Program-made: the position numbers and the translations under genes
Origin: Lachnospiraceae bacterium
GTDB taxonomy: Bacteria > Bacillota > Clostridia > Lachnospirales > Lachnospiraceae
NCBI GenBank assembly: GCA_021204285.1
Contig: JAJPZP010000127.1
Span: 1-24,052, forward strand
Direction of reading: 5' to 3'
Length of the DNA: 24,052 bases
Shown here: piece after piece, positions 1 through 7,631 of the stretch
How the letters are laid out: every line of letters begins with the position of its first letter
How positions within the stretch are numbered: position 1 is the stretch's first letter
Notes under the pieces: model-generated
What the model was told of the DNA's origin: nothing
The model's database searches: none
The model's input: only the letters and a program-made list of their open reading frames with translations

Positions 1-569
1 CTGCCGCCGTTTTTTGTTGGCCTCTTTCCATTTATTCCTGAACCGGAGCTATTGGGCGCACTGCCGGGCTTTATTGCACTGCCTTTTCCCTTTTTCTTAT
101 CAGAGCCGTTTTTTGTTTTACCGCGGCTGCTCTTATTCGCTGACTTCTTTTTCTGTTTCTTTCTTCCGGACGGTTTTTCCTCCGGATTTTTCTTTTTCCT
201 CCAAAAGCGCCGTTTCTTCTTTCCCGAAGATGTTTCAATCACCGGCTCCACGACTGCGGCTTCATACAGATTCTCAGTCTCATAGCGTCGGACTGCCGGT
301 TTCTGGAACCGCACCCGGACGATATTCTGCAGAATCTGCTCCAGATGCATCCCGTCCTTTTCATACATGGCGAAAAGGAATTCCGGCAGCATGAGAAGCA
401 CCATCCCTGTGGCAGCTCCGCTTGTGCCGATATAATTTCTCGTCAGAAAATAAAACGGGATTCCCAACGCCGCGCCGACCACAATGCAGATAATCTGCCG
501 TAATGTCAGGTTGAACGCGACTTTGTTTTTCACCTTCGTCAGGTCTTTTGGAATCGTCACATATGCCAT
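1..569 (-). CDS. prgI: PrgI family conjugation protein, 3' end cut by window edge
   Basis: An open frame runs from an ATG at 569 to the left edge without a stop, giving 189 codons. It begins MAYVTIPKDL, followed by two hydrophobic segments at about residues 23-40 and 50-65, as in PrgI-type inner-membrane proteins of Gram-positive type IV secretion systems. After about residue 105 it becomes a Lys/Arg/Ser-rich cytoplasmic tail with many KKK and GKK runs, so the protein is longer than a minimal PrgI. AAAGG lies 7 nt before the ATG. It follows the TrbL/VirB6 gene, as in CTn4-like elements, where the VirB4 ATPase gene normally comes next (outside this window). By family it should be a small channel component next to VirB4. 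The family is fairly sure; the C-terminal end is unseen. Confidence 0.85.
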   Translation of the reverse strand, partial: MAYVTIPKDLTKVKNKVAFNLTLRQIICIVVGAALGIPFYFLTRNYIGTSGAATGMVLLMLPEFLFAMYEKDGMHLEQILQNIVRVRFQKPAVRRYETENLYEAAVVEPVIETSSGKKKRRFWRKKKNPEEKPSGRKKQKKKSANKSSRGKTKNGSDKKKGKGSAIKPGSAPNSSGSGINGKRPTKNGG

Positions 570-652
570 TTGCTAACCTTTGGCAACAGGAACCTAACCG
601 GCAGGGGAAACGCCGTCCCTGTCCCCATTCCTTTCATTCAATTTCCCCATAC

Positions 653-1525
653 TCAATGCGAGTTAAAGATGGACTTGCTTAGTGAACCGGTCTTCATCAG
701 GCTGAAACAAAGGATGACGGTATACGCCGCCACACCAAACAGCGACGAATGGATGTCACTCGACAATGAAATCGAAGTGACCAGCGCCGCATAAATCCCG
801 ACGCAGACCATCATCAGAAACGCCTGGAATGCCAGGGCAAACAAGCCCCTGAAATAATTCGTCCCCATCTGTCCCCATTCCCGATTGGACATGGTTGCGA
901 AGGGGATCGGTGCAACCGAAGTGTACAGGTAAATCTCAATCATACGACCGTACAGGATCACGGTAATCAGCACGGACATGATCTTCATACAGAAACTGAC
1001 AAGAAATGTTTCCAATGCAAGGACGAGCAACTCCCCGATTTCCATAGACTCCATCGCAGTGTCAATCGTAGCGATCATGGAACTGATATCGATGGCAGTC
1101 GTGCCGCTGATCACACCGGCGGCACTGTTGACCACACTCTGTCCGACATCAAAGACCGCCATCGTAATTGTCCATGTATTGCTGACAATGTATACAGCTA
1201 TCCACATCTTGAAGAAGTACTTGAAGAACATCCAGGTATCTATCTCATGCATGTTGTTCCGCTCTGTCAGCATGGAGATCAGCTCATAGCACAGGACCAT
1301 CGTGATGATGATCCCGGCTATGGGTACAATCACTGAATTGGACAGGTTCTGTACCATGCTGTAAATGCTGCTGTTCCATCCCTGCGGGGTCATTCCAACC
1401 TGGGTGGCAATCTCACCGGTCTTTTCATTGACATCGGTAAACATCGTTTCCAGGTTGGAATCTACCATGCCTGTAAGGAGATCACGTATCCACTCTTCGA
1501 TTGCTTCAAAAATCTTATCGAACAT
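653..1525 (-). CDS. TrbL/VirB6-like conjugal channel protein (CD1112 type)
   Basis: A 290-aa polytopic membrane protein. An amphipathic N-terminus (MFDKIFEAIEEWI) precedes about six hydrophobic segments near residues 45-65, 85-110, 130-145, 165-195, 225-250 and 260-280. The SVAPIPFATM segment followed by an NREWGQMG-type loop is characteristic of the TrbL/VirB6-like proteins of Clostridia ICEs. VirB6/TrbL forms part of the inner-membrane pore through which DNA and relaxase pass. The gene starts 23 bp after the Maff2 stop, with GAAAGGGGAG before the ATG, and is followed by prgI, so these three probably share a transcript. It is full length for the family. Confidence is high for the role class; the exact topology is an estimate by eye. 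Confidence 0.88.
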   Translation of the reverse strand: MFDKIFEAIEEWIRDLLTGMVDSNLETMFTDVNEKTGEIATQVGMTPQGWNSSIYSMVQNLSNSVIVPIAGIIITMVLCYELISMLTERNNMHEIDTWMFFKYFFKMWIAVYIVSNTWTITMAVFDVGQSVVNSAAGVISGTTAIDISSMIATIDTAMESMEIGELLVLALETFLVSFCMKIMSVLITVILYGRMIEIYLYTSVAPIPFATMSNREWGQMGTNYFRGLFALAFQAFLMMVCVGIYAALVTSISLSSDIHSSLFGVAAYTVILCFSLMKTGSLSKSIFNSH

Positions 1526-1548
1526 GGATTCTCCCCTTTCTTAAGAGA

Positions 1549-1761
1549 TCAGAACAGCGTTGAAAGCACCGGAACCAGCTGGGTGCCGATCAGGATCACA
1601 CCGCCGCCAGCCATAAGCTGCTTCATTCCCTGGCTCTTTGCACCGGGGTTGTCGTTGCCGTAACCCTCCATCAGGTTGATGACGCCCCATACACCGAGGC
1701 CTGCCCCGATTGCGATAACTAATGTCTGCAGGATTCCAATTGCGCTCGTAAAAAATGCCAT
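1549..1761 (-). CDS. Maff2 family small membrane protein
   Basis: A 70-aa protein with two hydrophobic helices (about residues 6-28 and 48-66) joined by a polar loop with NDNPGAKSQG. Size, topology and position between VirD4 and TrbL match the Maff2 family of mobile elements. Two-helix proteins of about 70 aa at this position in type IV systems resemble VirB2-like pilins, so a structural subunit made in many copies is possible, but that is inference. The start at 1761 is the only sensible one, yet there is no Shine-Dalgarno sequence within 15 nt of it. The leader instead carries AAAGGAG about 115 nt upstream and inverted repeats that could bring it close (separate entry). Confidence 0.88.
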   Translation of the reverse strand: MAFFTSAIGILQTLVIAIGAGLGVWGVINLMEGYGNDNPGAKSQGMKQLMAGGGVILIGTQLVPVLSTLF

Positions 1762-1882
1762 ACGGGTTAGTTGAAACTAACTTTTTTAATCTGGGGTTTT
1801 TTTGATATTTCTTTTATTTTTACAAAACCATCGGCCAGGAAATGCGTTCTTCCGCATCCCCCAAGTTAGTTTCGTCTCCTTT
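1762..1882 (-). promoter_or_regulatory. Structured leader of Maff2 with mutually exclusive pairings
   Basis: Read on the minus strand: AAAGGAG (1882-1876), arm A GAAACTAACTT (1873-1863), a hairpin ATGCG/CGCAT (loop GAAGAA), an A-rich stretch, arm B AAGTTAGTTTC (1783-1773), arm C AACTAAC (1772-1766), then the ATG at 1761. A and B are perfectly complementary over 11 bp. B and C are complementary over 7 bp with a 2-nt loop. B can pair with only one of them. B:C would occlude the region next to the start codon. A:B would leave it free and would place AAAGGAG 13 nt (not counting the helix) from the ATG. A 23-codon frame beginning at about 1856 ends just before arm B. Pairings are seen directly; control of translation is inference. 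Confidence 0.5.
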
Positions 1883-1954
1883 CGATTATTTTTGGTTGTT
1901 CACCTGACCGATGTTCTGTTTTTGTTCAGGCAGCGCTGATACAAATCAGAAAAA

Positions 1955-1990
1955 AAAGGCGAAAAAACCGCCAGGGAATTTCCTGACGGT
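1955..1990 (-). terminator. Rho-independent terminator of the VirD4 operon
   Basis: On the minus strand ACCGTCAGG is followed by a short AAATTC loop and then CCTGGCGGT, giving an 8-9 bp stem with one G-T pair, followed by TTTTTTCGCC and a longer T run. It lies about 85 bp after the stop of the sigma-like gene and should separate that operon from Maff2-TrbL-PrgI. Confidence 0.8.
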
Positions 1991-2073
1991 TCAAATCAAT
2001 CCTTATATCCTGTTTTCATTGCTGCCTGTCCCGCCGGGGCGCAGCCCGAATGGGTGGAAGCAGATGCTCCCTA

Positions 2074-2892
2074 TTAACTGCCACTGTTCCCATCTTCCTC
2101 ATCTCCCTCCTGTTCGCCATCTTCTGATTTCTCATTTTCTTCATCCAAATGGTTATCATCAGCATCGCCGGATTCAGCCGGAGCCACATTTTTCTTTTCA
2201 TGCTCCCGCAAAAACCAGATGTTCAGGTTCTGGAATGCTGCCAGTTCCCTGTCCTGTTTGATACAGTACGGTTTATCCTTGATTTTTTCATAGTGCTTCG
2301 GAAGAAGTCCTCCCTTTTGAAGCGCTTTTTCAATATGTTCTTCTGCTTTATCTCCCAAATGACGAATTCCGCGAATCCCATCGTTGTACTGTGACAAAAT
2401 CACAACATCCCTGACTTGATTGACATCATAACGACGCAGAGCGTGGGTGACACGGACAGGAAGTTCAAGGATTCCAATATCCTGATAGAAAAGATGCAAA
2501 CCATCCAGATCTTCTATCCAATAACGGTATCTCTGTTCCATCCATGCAAGATACTCACGCATAAACTTCATTCTGACTTCATAGCCCTGAACCACATAGA
2601 GAAGCATCCACCGATTGTTCAGATTTCTGAGAGACTGCGTAATAGTTCCACGGATACGGTTCTCAGTCAGGCTGTACTTTTCCGCAATCTTTTTTATGCT
2701 CATACAATGCACATATCTGTCCGTCATAATCATCTGTTCTCGCTCCGTCAGGAAGCTTTCCAAAAGAAACCTAAGCCCCTTTTTCTGGTCTACGGTCAGT
2801 CTGCTGTAATCAAGCCCTGTCTTCAGATGGCAAGCTTTATTCAGGTTCAGTGCCTCCAGTAAAGATTCCGGATAACGTATTGGTCTTCGCAT
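2074..2892 (-). CDS. Sigma-region-4 / alpha-CTD-like regulator of the transfer operon
   Basis: A 272-aa soluble protein. Residues about 45-95 (LTEREQMIMTDRY ... SIKKIAEKYSLTENRIRG) resemble the helix-turn-helix of sigma factor region 4. Residues about 150-200 (NQVRDVVILSQ ... GIRGLGDKAEEHIEKAL-like) resemble the helix-hairpin-helix fold of the RNA polymerase alpha C-terminal domain. The last 35 residues are almost purely acidic and polar. Proteins of this layout are common between VirD4 and Maff2 in Clostridia ICEs. It starts 20 bp after the virD4 stop and ends the operon at a clear terminator. It probably contacts DNA or RNA polymerase, but no target can be read here. There is no region 2, so it is unlikely to be a complete sigma factor. 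Confidence 0.75.
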   Translation of the reverse strand: MRRPIRYPESLLEALNLNKACHLKTGLDYSRLTVDQKKGLRFLLESFLTEREQMIMTDRYVHCMSIKKIAEKYSLTENRIRGTITQSLRNLNNRWMLLYVVQGYEVRMKFMREYLAWMEQRYRYWIEDLDGLHLFYQDIGILELPVRVTHALRRYDVNQVRDVVILSQYNDGIRGIRHLGDKAEEHIEKALQKGGLLPKHYEKIKDKPYCIKQDRELAAFQNLNIWFLREHEKKNVAPAESGDADDNHLDEENEKSEDGEQEGDEEDGNSGS

Positions 2893-2912
2893 TTTATCTT
2901 CCTTTCCGCTGC

Positions 2913-4820
2913 TTACTCCGCAGCCATGTCTTCTTCCGTGACTTCCACTTCGTAGGAGTCAAATTCCTCATCGACGCCCATCTGCAGATAATGGTTGATG
3001 TATTTCTCTACATCGAACGCATTCTTATCGTCATAGTCAGCCAGTTCCTTATACCGCTTGTGCCGCGTGATATCGTACTTATCAGAAAGGAACGGCCTTA
3101 CGCCCCTCACCTGCAGGATGCACTTATTTCCGTCCATGACAGAAAGTTCATCCCGGCTCATCAGTTCTTTTCCGGTCTTCTGATAATTCATACCGTAGGA
3201 ACGGCTCTGCCCGCGGGTATCAGAAGTATTGAACAGGTCAATCGTCTCTTTCCCCAGCGTCTCTGAGATTTCTTTTAACGTGCTGCTCTCCTTGCCTCCA
3301 AGGAAAAGCATGGTATCGCAGTTGCCCGTGATGGTCTCGGCGGCATCCTTATAGATCGTCTTTAACTGGCTCTGCGACTGCAAAATAATAGAAGCCGAGA
3401 TTTCACGGCTTCTGATGGTTGCGATCAGCTTATCAAATTTTGGTATGGTGCCAATGTTGGCAAACTCATCAAGCAGGAGACGTACATGGTACGGGAGCCT
3501 GCCGCCATGCTCATCGTCTGCCTTGTCGCAGAGCAGATTGAAAAGCTGGCTGTACATAATCGCCACAACAAAGTTGAACGTGTCATCAGTGTCGCTGATA
3601 ATAACAAACATCGCCATCCGGCGCTCTCCAAGCATATCCAGTTCCATCTCATCATAGGCCATTAGGTCTCGTAACTCCTTAATGTCAAACGGAGCCAGCC
3701 TTGCGCCGCAGGAGATCAGGATGGATTTTGCCGTCTTACCTGCCGCCAATTTGTACTTCTTGTACTGGCGGACAGCAAAGTGTTCCGGGTTCTCTGCCTC
3801 CAGTTCCTCAAATAGTTCATCTACCGCATTTTTGAACTCTTCATCGTCTTCTCTGGCTTCACTTGCGTTGATAAACTCTAAGAGGGTGGAAAAGTTCTGC
3901 TCTTCCTCCGGAGCCTCGTACCAGATATATCCGATCAATGCGCAGTATAAAAGACGCTCCGCTTTCACCCAGAAATCCTCCCCTGATTTTTCGCCGTCGC
4001 CTTTCGTGTTGGCGATGATCGTGTTGACCAGTTTTAAGATGTCCTTCTCACTCCGGATGTAGTGGAAGGGGTTATAGTGCATCGATTTCCGGAAATTGAT
4101 TGTATTCAGCACCTTAATGACATACCCTGCTTTGTCCAGCATTTTTCCGCACTCGATAATAATTGTGCCTTTCGGGTCCGTGACCACGTAGGAGATTTTT
4201 TCTCCCATCTGCATCAGGTTTGGCTTCACAAAAAACCTTGTCTTGCCGCTTCCGCTGCCGCCGATCACGATCACGTTCTTATTCCTGGCGTATTTTGGCT
4301 GTTTCGGCCGGCTGCTCATAGTCAGGCGCTCTGTCTGCGTCAGGATGATGTTGTTCTCAAATACCGGATCAATGAACGGTTCTATGTCCTTTGGCGTCCC
4401 CCATCGGGCGGAGCCGTATTCGGAACCTGGCCGGTACTTTTTCGCGTTCTTCCGCCGGTATGCGATAAACGCATAAAAGAGAACCGCTCCCGTGATGCCA
4501 ACACCCAGATCAAAGGGATGCAGGCTCGGCAACAGATTTTTAAATGCCAGATTGAAGTTCTGGAACAGCACCCACAACCGCGTGATCAGCGAATCACCGG
4601 TGCAGTGGCGGTACAGCCACGCCTCTTTCTCCACCAGATAGAAAACAATCACATAGGGGATGGACTTCGGCAGGAGCTTTTTCACATCCAGGCCCTGCAG
4701 CTTCTCTTTTACCGCCGCCTGCGCTTTCTTAAGCCAGCCACTCCCTCCGCTCTCATTGGAAGGCACCTTTTTCTTCACTGTTTTGCGAAGCGTACCGGAC
4801 TTTTTTCTATCCGTACTCAT
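2913..4820 (-). CDS. virD4: VirD4-like type IV coupling protein (CD1115 type)
   Basis: A 635-aa coupling ATPase that recruits the relaxase-DNA complex to the transfer channel. The N-terminus is basic and cytoplasmic, then two membrane segments at about residues 52-68 and 103-122 anchor it. The Walker A motif GGSGSGKT lies at about residues 189-196, and the Walker B region LLLDEFANIGTIP at about 447-459. The NCDTMLFLGGKESSTLKEIS segment (about 500-520) is typical of TraG/VirD4 proteins. The C-terminal 50 residues are acidic, a feature often used for substrate docking. Its ATG overlaps the pcfB stop as ATGA, so translation is coupled. Length and motifs are complete, with no sign of decay. Confidence 0.95.
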   Translation of the reverse strand: MSTDRKKSGTLRKTVKKKVPSNESGGSGWLKKAQAAVKEKLQGLDVKKLLPKSIPYVIVFYLVEKEAWLYRHCTGDSLITRLWVLFQNFNLAFKNLLPSLHPFDLGVGITGAVLFYAFIAYRRKNAKKYRPGSEYGSARWGTPKDIEPFIDPVFENNIILTQTERLTMSSRPKQPKYARNKNVIVIGGSGSGKTRFFVKPNLMQMGEKISYVVTDPKGTIIIECGKMLDKAGYVIKVLNTINFRKSMHYNPFHYIRSEKDILKLVNTIIANTKGDGEKSGEDFWVKAERLLYCALIGYIWYEAPEEEQNFSTLLEFINASEAREDDEEFKNAVDELFEELEAENPEHFAVRQYKKYKLAAGKTAKSILISCGARLAPFDIKELRDLMAYDEMELDMLGERRMAMFVIISDTDDTFNFVVAIMYSQLFNLLCDKADDEHGGRLPYHVRLLLDEFANIGTIPKFDKLIATIRSREISASIILQSQSQLKTIYKDAAETITGNCDTMLFLGGKESSTLKEISETLGKETIDLFNTSDTRGQSRSYGMNYQKTGKELMSRDELSVMDGNKCILQVRGVRPFLSDKYDITRHKRYKELADYDDKNAFDVEKYINHYLQMGVDEEFDSYEVEVTEEDMAAE

Positions 4821-5335
4821 AGCGACTGCCCCCTGTCCTTTGACTTGTCTTTCTCGCGTTTCCGGTGCTTCGCAGCCCGGTCTTTCGCGATCTGGAGCTT
4901 TTCCCGGATGGACATCTTCGGCTTTTTCTGCTTCTGTGCTGAAATACCGGCGTATTCCTTGAATGCCGCCGTCATCACATCCACATCCTTCGCACGGAAG
5001 AACACCATATACCGGGGCGGCTCCGTCGAACTATCCTTTTTCAGGCTGTAATCAATACTGTATTTCCGCGCCACCCGCTCAAAAGACTTGATGTTATTGT
5101 CTGTGATCTCGATGTTGGACAACTGGCTCCCATCCTTCATCATCTTTTTCAGGCTCTGCTTGCCGTGATTCGTCGTCTGTCCGGAATCTGTCTGAGCCTG
5201 TGATTTCTGTTTTTTCTTCTCCATCTCTGAAACCAGCTTTTTTAACGCCGCTTTCAGGATATTCCCGGAGATTTTACCGCCTTTGATACAAAGGGAAATC
5301 GTCTTTTCATTCACTTCCTCCTGCAACTGCCTCAC
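4817..5335 (-). CDS. pcfB: PcfB family accessory transfer protein
   Basis: A protein of up to 172 aa, matching the PcfB/DUF3801 family found directly upstream of VirD4/PcfC coupling proteins in Gram-positive conjugative elements. The N-terminus QEEVNEKTISLCIKGGKISG is the conserved part. A helical region and a globular middle (IEITDNNIKSFERVARKY ... RYMVFFRAKDVDVMTAAF) follow, and the last 40 residues are strongly basic. The long frame starts with GTG at 5335, but TTG at 5326 has AAGGTG 6 nt upstream and gives the usual family start, so 5326 is at least as likely. The gene overlaps the antirepressor gene upstream and virD4 downstream. Its exact function is not known to me. Confidence 0.85.
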   Translation of the reverse strand: MRQLQEEVNEKTISLCIKGGKISGNILKAALKKLVSEMEKKKQKSQAQTDSGQTTNHGKQSLKKMMKDGSQLSNIEITDNNIKSFERVARKYSIDYSLKKDSSTEPPRYMVFFRAKDVDVMTAAFKEYAGISAQKQKKPKMSIREKLQIAKDRAAKHRKREKDKSKDRGQSL

Positions 5336-6092
5336 CTTCTTTCTCCATGAGTGGAAGTATCCCTTCTTTCTTTAACTGCTCATACAGGAACAGCCGCCCT
5401 TTCTGCGTCCATTCCGTCTGCATTTTCGTCTCCGTTGTCCCGTTACTGAGCGGAATCACAAATGTCCGGCTGTGTGCGTAACCTTTATTCTGATATTTCG
5501 CGTACAGAACCCACTGCGTCCCCGCCCGAAACTGGATGCCCATATCGTTTAGTTTCCGGTTGAATGCCACCGCACTCATCCCGTAATCCTTTGCGATCTG
5601 TGTAGTCAGAACCAACGACTTTGACTGCAAGACATAATCCATGTACCGTGCTTTCGGTTGCAGTTGGCTGATCACCTTTTCCCGGTCCTCCAGCTGTACG
5701 GTCAGAGTACTGTTTTGCTGCTTTAACTGCTCCACTGTCCGATTCGCCATCTGCAATGCCCGCGCCATCACCAACTCCGGTGTGTTCCAGGCTTCCTCAA
5801 CCTGGATAAAATACTGCCGGAACTTCCGTCCAAGTTCAGAGCGCTGAATCATACACAGTTCCTTTGCCATTGCAATGGTCATTTCATGATCCACCTTATT
5901 CTGGCCGCCGTGCATCTCGCTTCCCAAATTTGAGAAGCAAGTCTGATAGTCAGTCCCTTCCGCAAAACCATATTCACACATACGTCTGAACCAGTCAGCG
6001 TATTTCGTGCTGATACCAAGAGCATCGTGCAGATCTCGTCCGCTCACCCTGGGCTGCTCACCCTCATAGTTAATCTGAATCAGTTCATTCAC
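5307..6092 (-). CDS. Phage-type antirepressor, AntA/AntB plus KilAC domains
   Basis: A 261-aa protein. Residues about 10-105 (VSGRDLHDALGISTKYADWFRRM ... HEMTIAMAKELCMIQR ... GRKFRQYFIQVE) form an AntA/AntB domain. A coiled linker at about 112-140 follows, and residues about 140-245 form a KilAC DNA-binding domain (AKYMDYVL-like start, TTQIAKDYGMSAVAFNRKL, WTQKGRLFLYEQL). Such proteins relieve repression in phages by binding repressors or DNA. It sits in the transfer operon between repA and pcfB, with AAAGGA about 9 nt before its ATG and a stop that lies inside pcfB. In this context it may counter an element repressor, but the partner is unknown. Confidence 0.87.
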   Translation of the reverse strand: MNELIQINYEGEQPRVSGRDLHDALGISTKYADWFRRMCEYGFAEGTDYQTCFSNLGSEMHGGQNKVDHEMTIAMAKELCMIQRSELGRKFRQYFIQVEEAWNTPELVMARALQMANRTVEQLKQQNSTLTVQLEDREKVISQLQPKARYMDYVLQSKSLVLTTQIAKDYGMSAVAFNRKLNDMGIQFRAGTQWVLYAKYQNKGYAHSRTFVIPLSNGTTETKMQTEWTQKGRLFLYEQLKKEGILPLMEKEGEAVAGGSE

Positions 6093-6112
6093 GTTATTCC
6101 TTTCCTCCTGTT

Positions 6113-7018
6113 CTACCCGCCACCGCCATACATATCGTGGTTGACAAGTGCGCTGTAATAGCTGCTGATCGTCATCGGCGCGTTGTATAATGCCGCAAGC
6201 AGGTACTGCTTGATATTGCGAATTCTTGTTGTGTTCTCCCTCATGCAGGAAAGCACATATTTGATATGCTCCCCCTTTAATTTCATCAGCTGGCTTTTCA
6301 CTACCTGAGCCGGCTTTTCATCCCCCGCAATCCGGATAACAGGCCGCTTTGAGCAAACCGTCTCAACCAGTAAGTCCAGAATCTCATACAGCTGCTCACG
6401 GTCATACGGACAGTCACAGAGCAATGCTTCAAACTCCAGCTGTTCTAAAAAATAGTCCCGATAATACTTGTACTCATCGCTTCCATCCATCCGCGTCTCA
6501 TAATCATCGGAAGAAAAGATAGACTCAGTATCGCTAAATTCAGTATTATTTCCCTCAGTCTTATTCGTATTTGATTTCCATGATTCTGGAATCATGGTTT
6601 TCATGACCCCAGAATCATGATTTTCATGATTCTGAAATCCTGATTTTCGGAGTACCCCGTCGAACTTCTTCACATAAATCATGGTCGGCTTTCCCTGCCC
6701 CGGATTTTTCCGTTCAATCAAGCCTATCGTCTCCAGCTCTACAAGCAGCTTTGTAGCTTTCTGATTCGCACACCTTAAATCTCTCTGGATATTTTTCAGT
6801 GTGTAGTAGATAAACGCCCTGCCTTCTTCATCGAACCATTCGTTCCTGACTGACAGCTACATTCTGTCAAGCATCAAACCATAAAGGACCTTAGCGGCAA
6901 TCGATAAATGATCGAAGCACGGCTCCGTAAAAAGTACCTTTGGCATTCGGAAAAAAGCATACTGGTCCGCATCATTCCTGTGAAAATAAGACAGATCCAG
7001 ACGCTCCGCGCTGCTCAT
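6113..7018 (-). pseudogene. repA: RepA_N replication initiator interrupted by an in-frame amber codon
   Basis: The frame from ATG 7018 to the stop at 6113 would encode 301 aa and begins MSSAERLDLSYFHRNDADQY, the usual start of RepA_N initiators, with a winged-helix region up to about residue 110. Codon 54 (plus-strand 6857-6859, read CTA) is TAG, within LMLDRM-stop-LSVRNEWFDE. The same frame is open and family-like on both sides, so a single substitution of a Ser codon such as TCG would explain it. No frameshift is present. Restart could occur at TTG 6721, which would lose the DNA-binding half. The C-terminal part (about residues 185-295) is the conserved DUF6017-like domain. The start overlaps the upstream 8-Cys gene as ATGA. 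Sequencing error or readthrough remain possible. Confidence 0.85.
6579..6639. repeat. Iteron-like inverted repeats inside repA (candidate replication origin)
   Basis: On the plus strand there are two perfect inverted repeats: CATGATTC-TG-GAATCATG (6579-6596) and AGAATCATGA-TTT-TCATGATTCT (6611-6633). CATGA recurs at 6602-6606 and a partial GAAATC copy follows. All share the core ATGATTCTG. They fall in the low-complexity linker between the N-terminal DNA-binding part and the C-terminal domain of RepA. RepA_N plasmids are known to carry their origin inside the rep gene, often in this linker, as repeats bound by RepA. The repeats are seen directly; the origin role is inference. Confidence 0.6.
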
Positions 7019-7251
7019 CGTCCCACCTTCATCTCCCGCATGATTTTCCTTAAGCAGTAACCGATGCAGGGAGCGTCCCTTCCGTATGGACAGCCCTCAC
7101 AGCTCTCATCCGGGTCTGCCCCATCTTCCTCACTCTCTTCCAGGTAAAAACAGGTATCTATCCTGCAGCCCTTCCTCCCACCCAGCCAGAAATAACAATA
7201 GGTGCAGTCCTTCGGTTTATCCTCCGCGTACTTCACTTTCCTTTCAACCAT
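7015..7251 (-). CDS. Small 8-cysteine protein of unknown function
   Basis: A 78-aa protein with eight cysteines: Cys16-x2-Cys19, Cys29, Cys34, Cys51-x2-Cys54, Cys62 and Cys66. A short acidic insert (about residues 38-50) separates two halves of four cysteines each. The pattern suggests two metal sites (zinc, or iron-sulfur), since there is no signal peptide to favour disulfides. The gene overlaps the upstream membrane-protein gene by 8 bp and repA by 4 bp (ATGA), so all three are probably translated together. I do not recognise the family beyond its repeated presence next to RepA_N genes in such elements, and no function can be assigned. Confidence 0.7.
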   Translation of the reverse strand: MVERKVKYAEDKPKDCTYCYFWLGGRKGCRIDTCFYLEESEEDGADPDESCEGCPYGRDAPCIGYCLRKIMREMKVGR

Positions 7252-7417
7252 CGTCCGCAGCCTCCTGTTCTTTCTCCCTCACCATTACTTCCATATGCTG
7301 GTCAGCCAGTGCACCCGACCGGACACAGCTATACATCATCACCACCGCCAGCACCAGAGCACCAGCAATCAGGCATTTAATAACCATCCGTACCACATCC
7401 TTTCTTAAATTTTTCAT
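7244..7417 (-). CDS. Small single-pass membrane protein, first gene of the rep operon
   Basis: A 57-aa frame from ATG 7417 to TGA 7246-7244. It begins with basic residues (MKNLRKDVVRMVIK), has one hydrophobic helix at about residues 12-30 (CLIAGALVLAVVMMYSCV), and ends in a charged tail (EVMVREKEQEAADDG). An internal ATG at 7387 with AAAGGA 10 nt upstream would give 47 aa and is better placed for translation, so the true start may be there. It overlaps the next gene by 8 bp. Reading frame, hydrophobic helix and tight overlap support a real gene; the function is unknown. Confidence 0.55.
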   Translation of the reverse strand: MKNLRKDVVRMVIKCLIAGALVLAVVMMYSCVRSGALADQHMEVMVREKEQEAADDG

Positions 7418-7561
7418 TCAGGCATATCTGCTTTTTTGTTTTTGATGCCAAACCAGGCGGGCGCGGCATAAAAGCGTATTTTCACACCCGCCCGGATACA
7501 AGCAGTCGAGCCGCGGCAGTCCGAGTTAAAAACTTTCCCGCGCGTCCCTGTTACAACAAAA

Positions 7562-7605
7562 AGAAAAAGGGCGCCTGCAAACTTGTACGGTGTCTGCAGA
7601 CGCCC
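7562..7605 (-). terminator. Rho-independent terminator of the adhesin gene
   Basis: On the minus strand GGGCGTCTGCA (7605-7595) pairs with TGCAGGCGCCC (7579-7569) with one mismatch, followed by TTTTTCTTTTTG. It starts 27 bp after the adhesin stop codon. The following 150 bp up to the small membrane gene probably hold the rep operon promoter; I see no convincing -35/-10 pair there. Confidence 0.85.
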
Positions 7606-7631
7606 ATTGGTATCTTATGGCATTTTGCCAC

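Noticed and set aside
1766..1790. GTTAGTT/AACTAAC followed by a T run as a plus-strand terminator
   Set aside because: No plus-strand gene lies upstream, the stem is A/T-rich, and the same arms make better sense in the Maff2 leader.
4062..5051. A 329-codon plus-strand frame opposite virD4 and pcfB
   Set aside because: The minus-strand proteins have clear motifs and operon overlaps; the opposite frame shows no recognisable domain.
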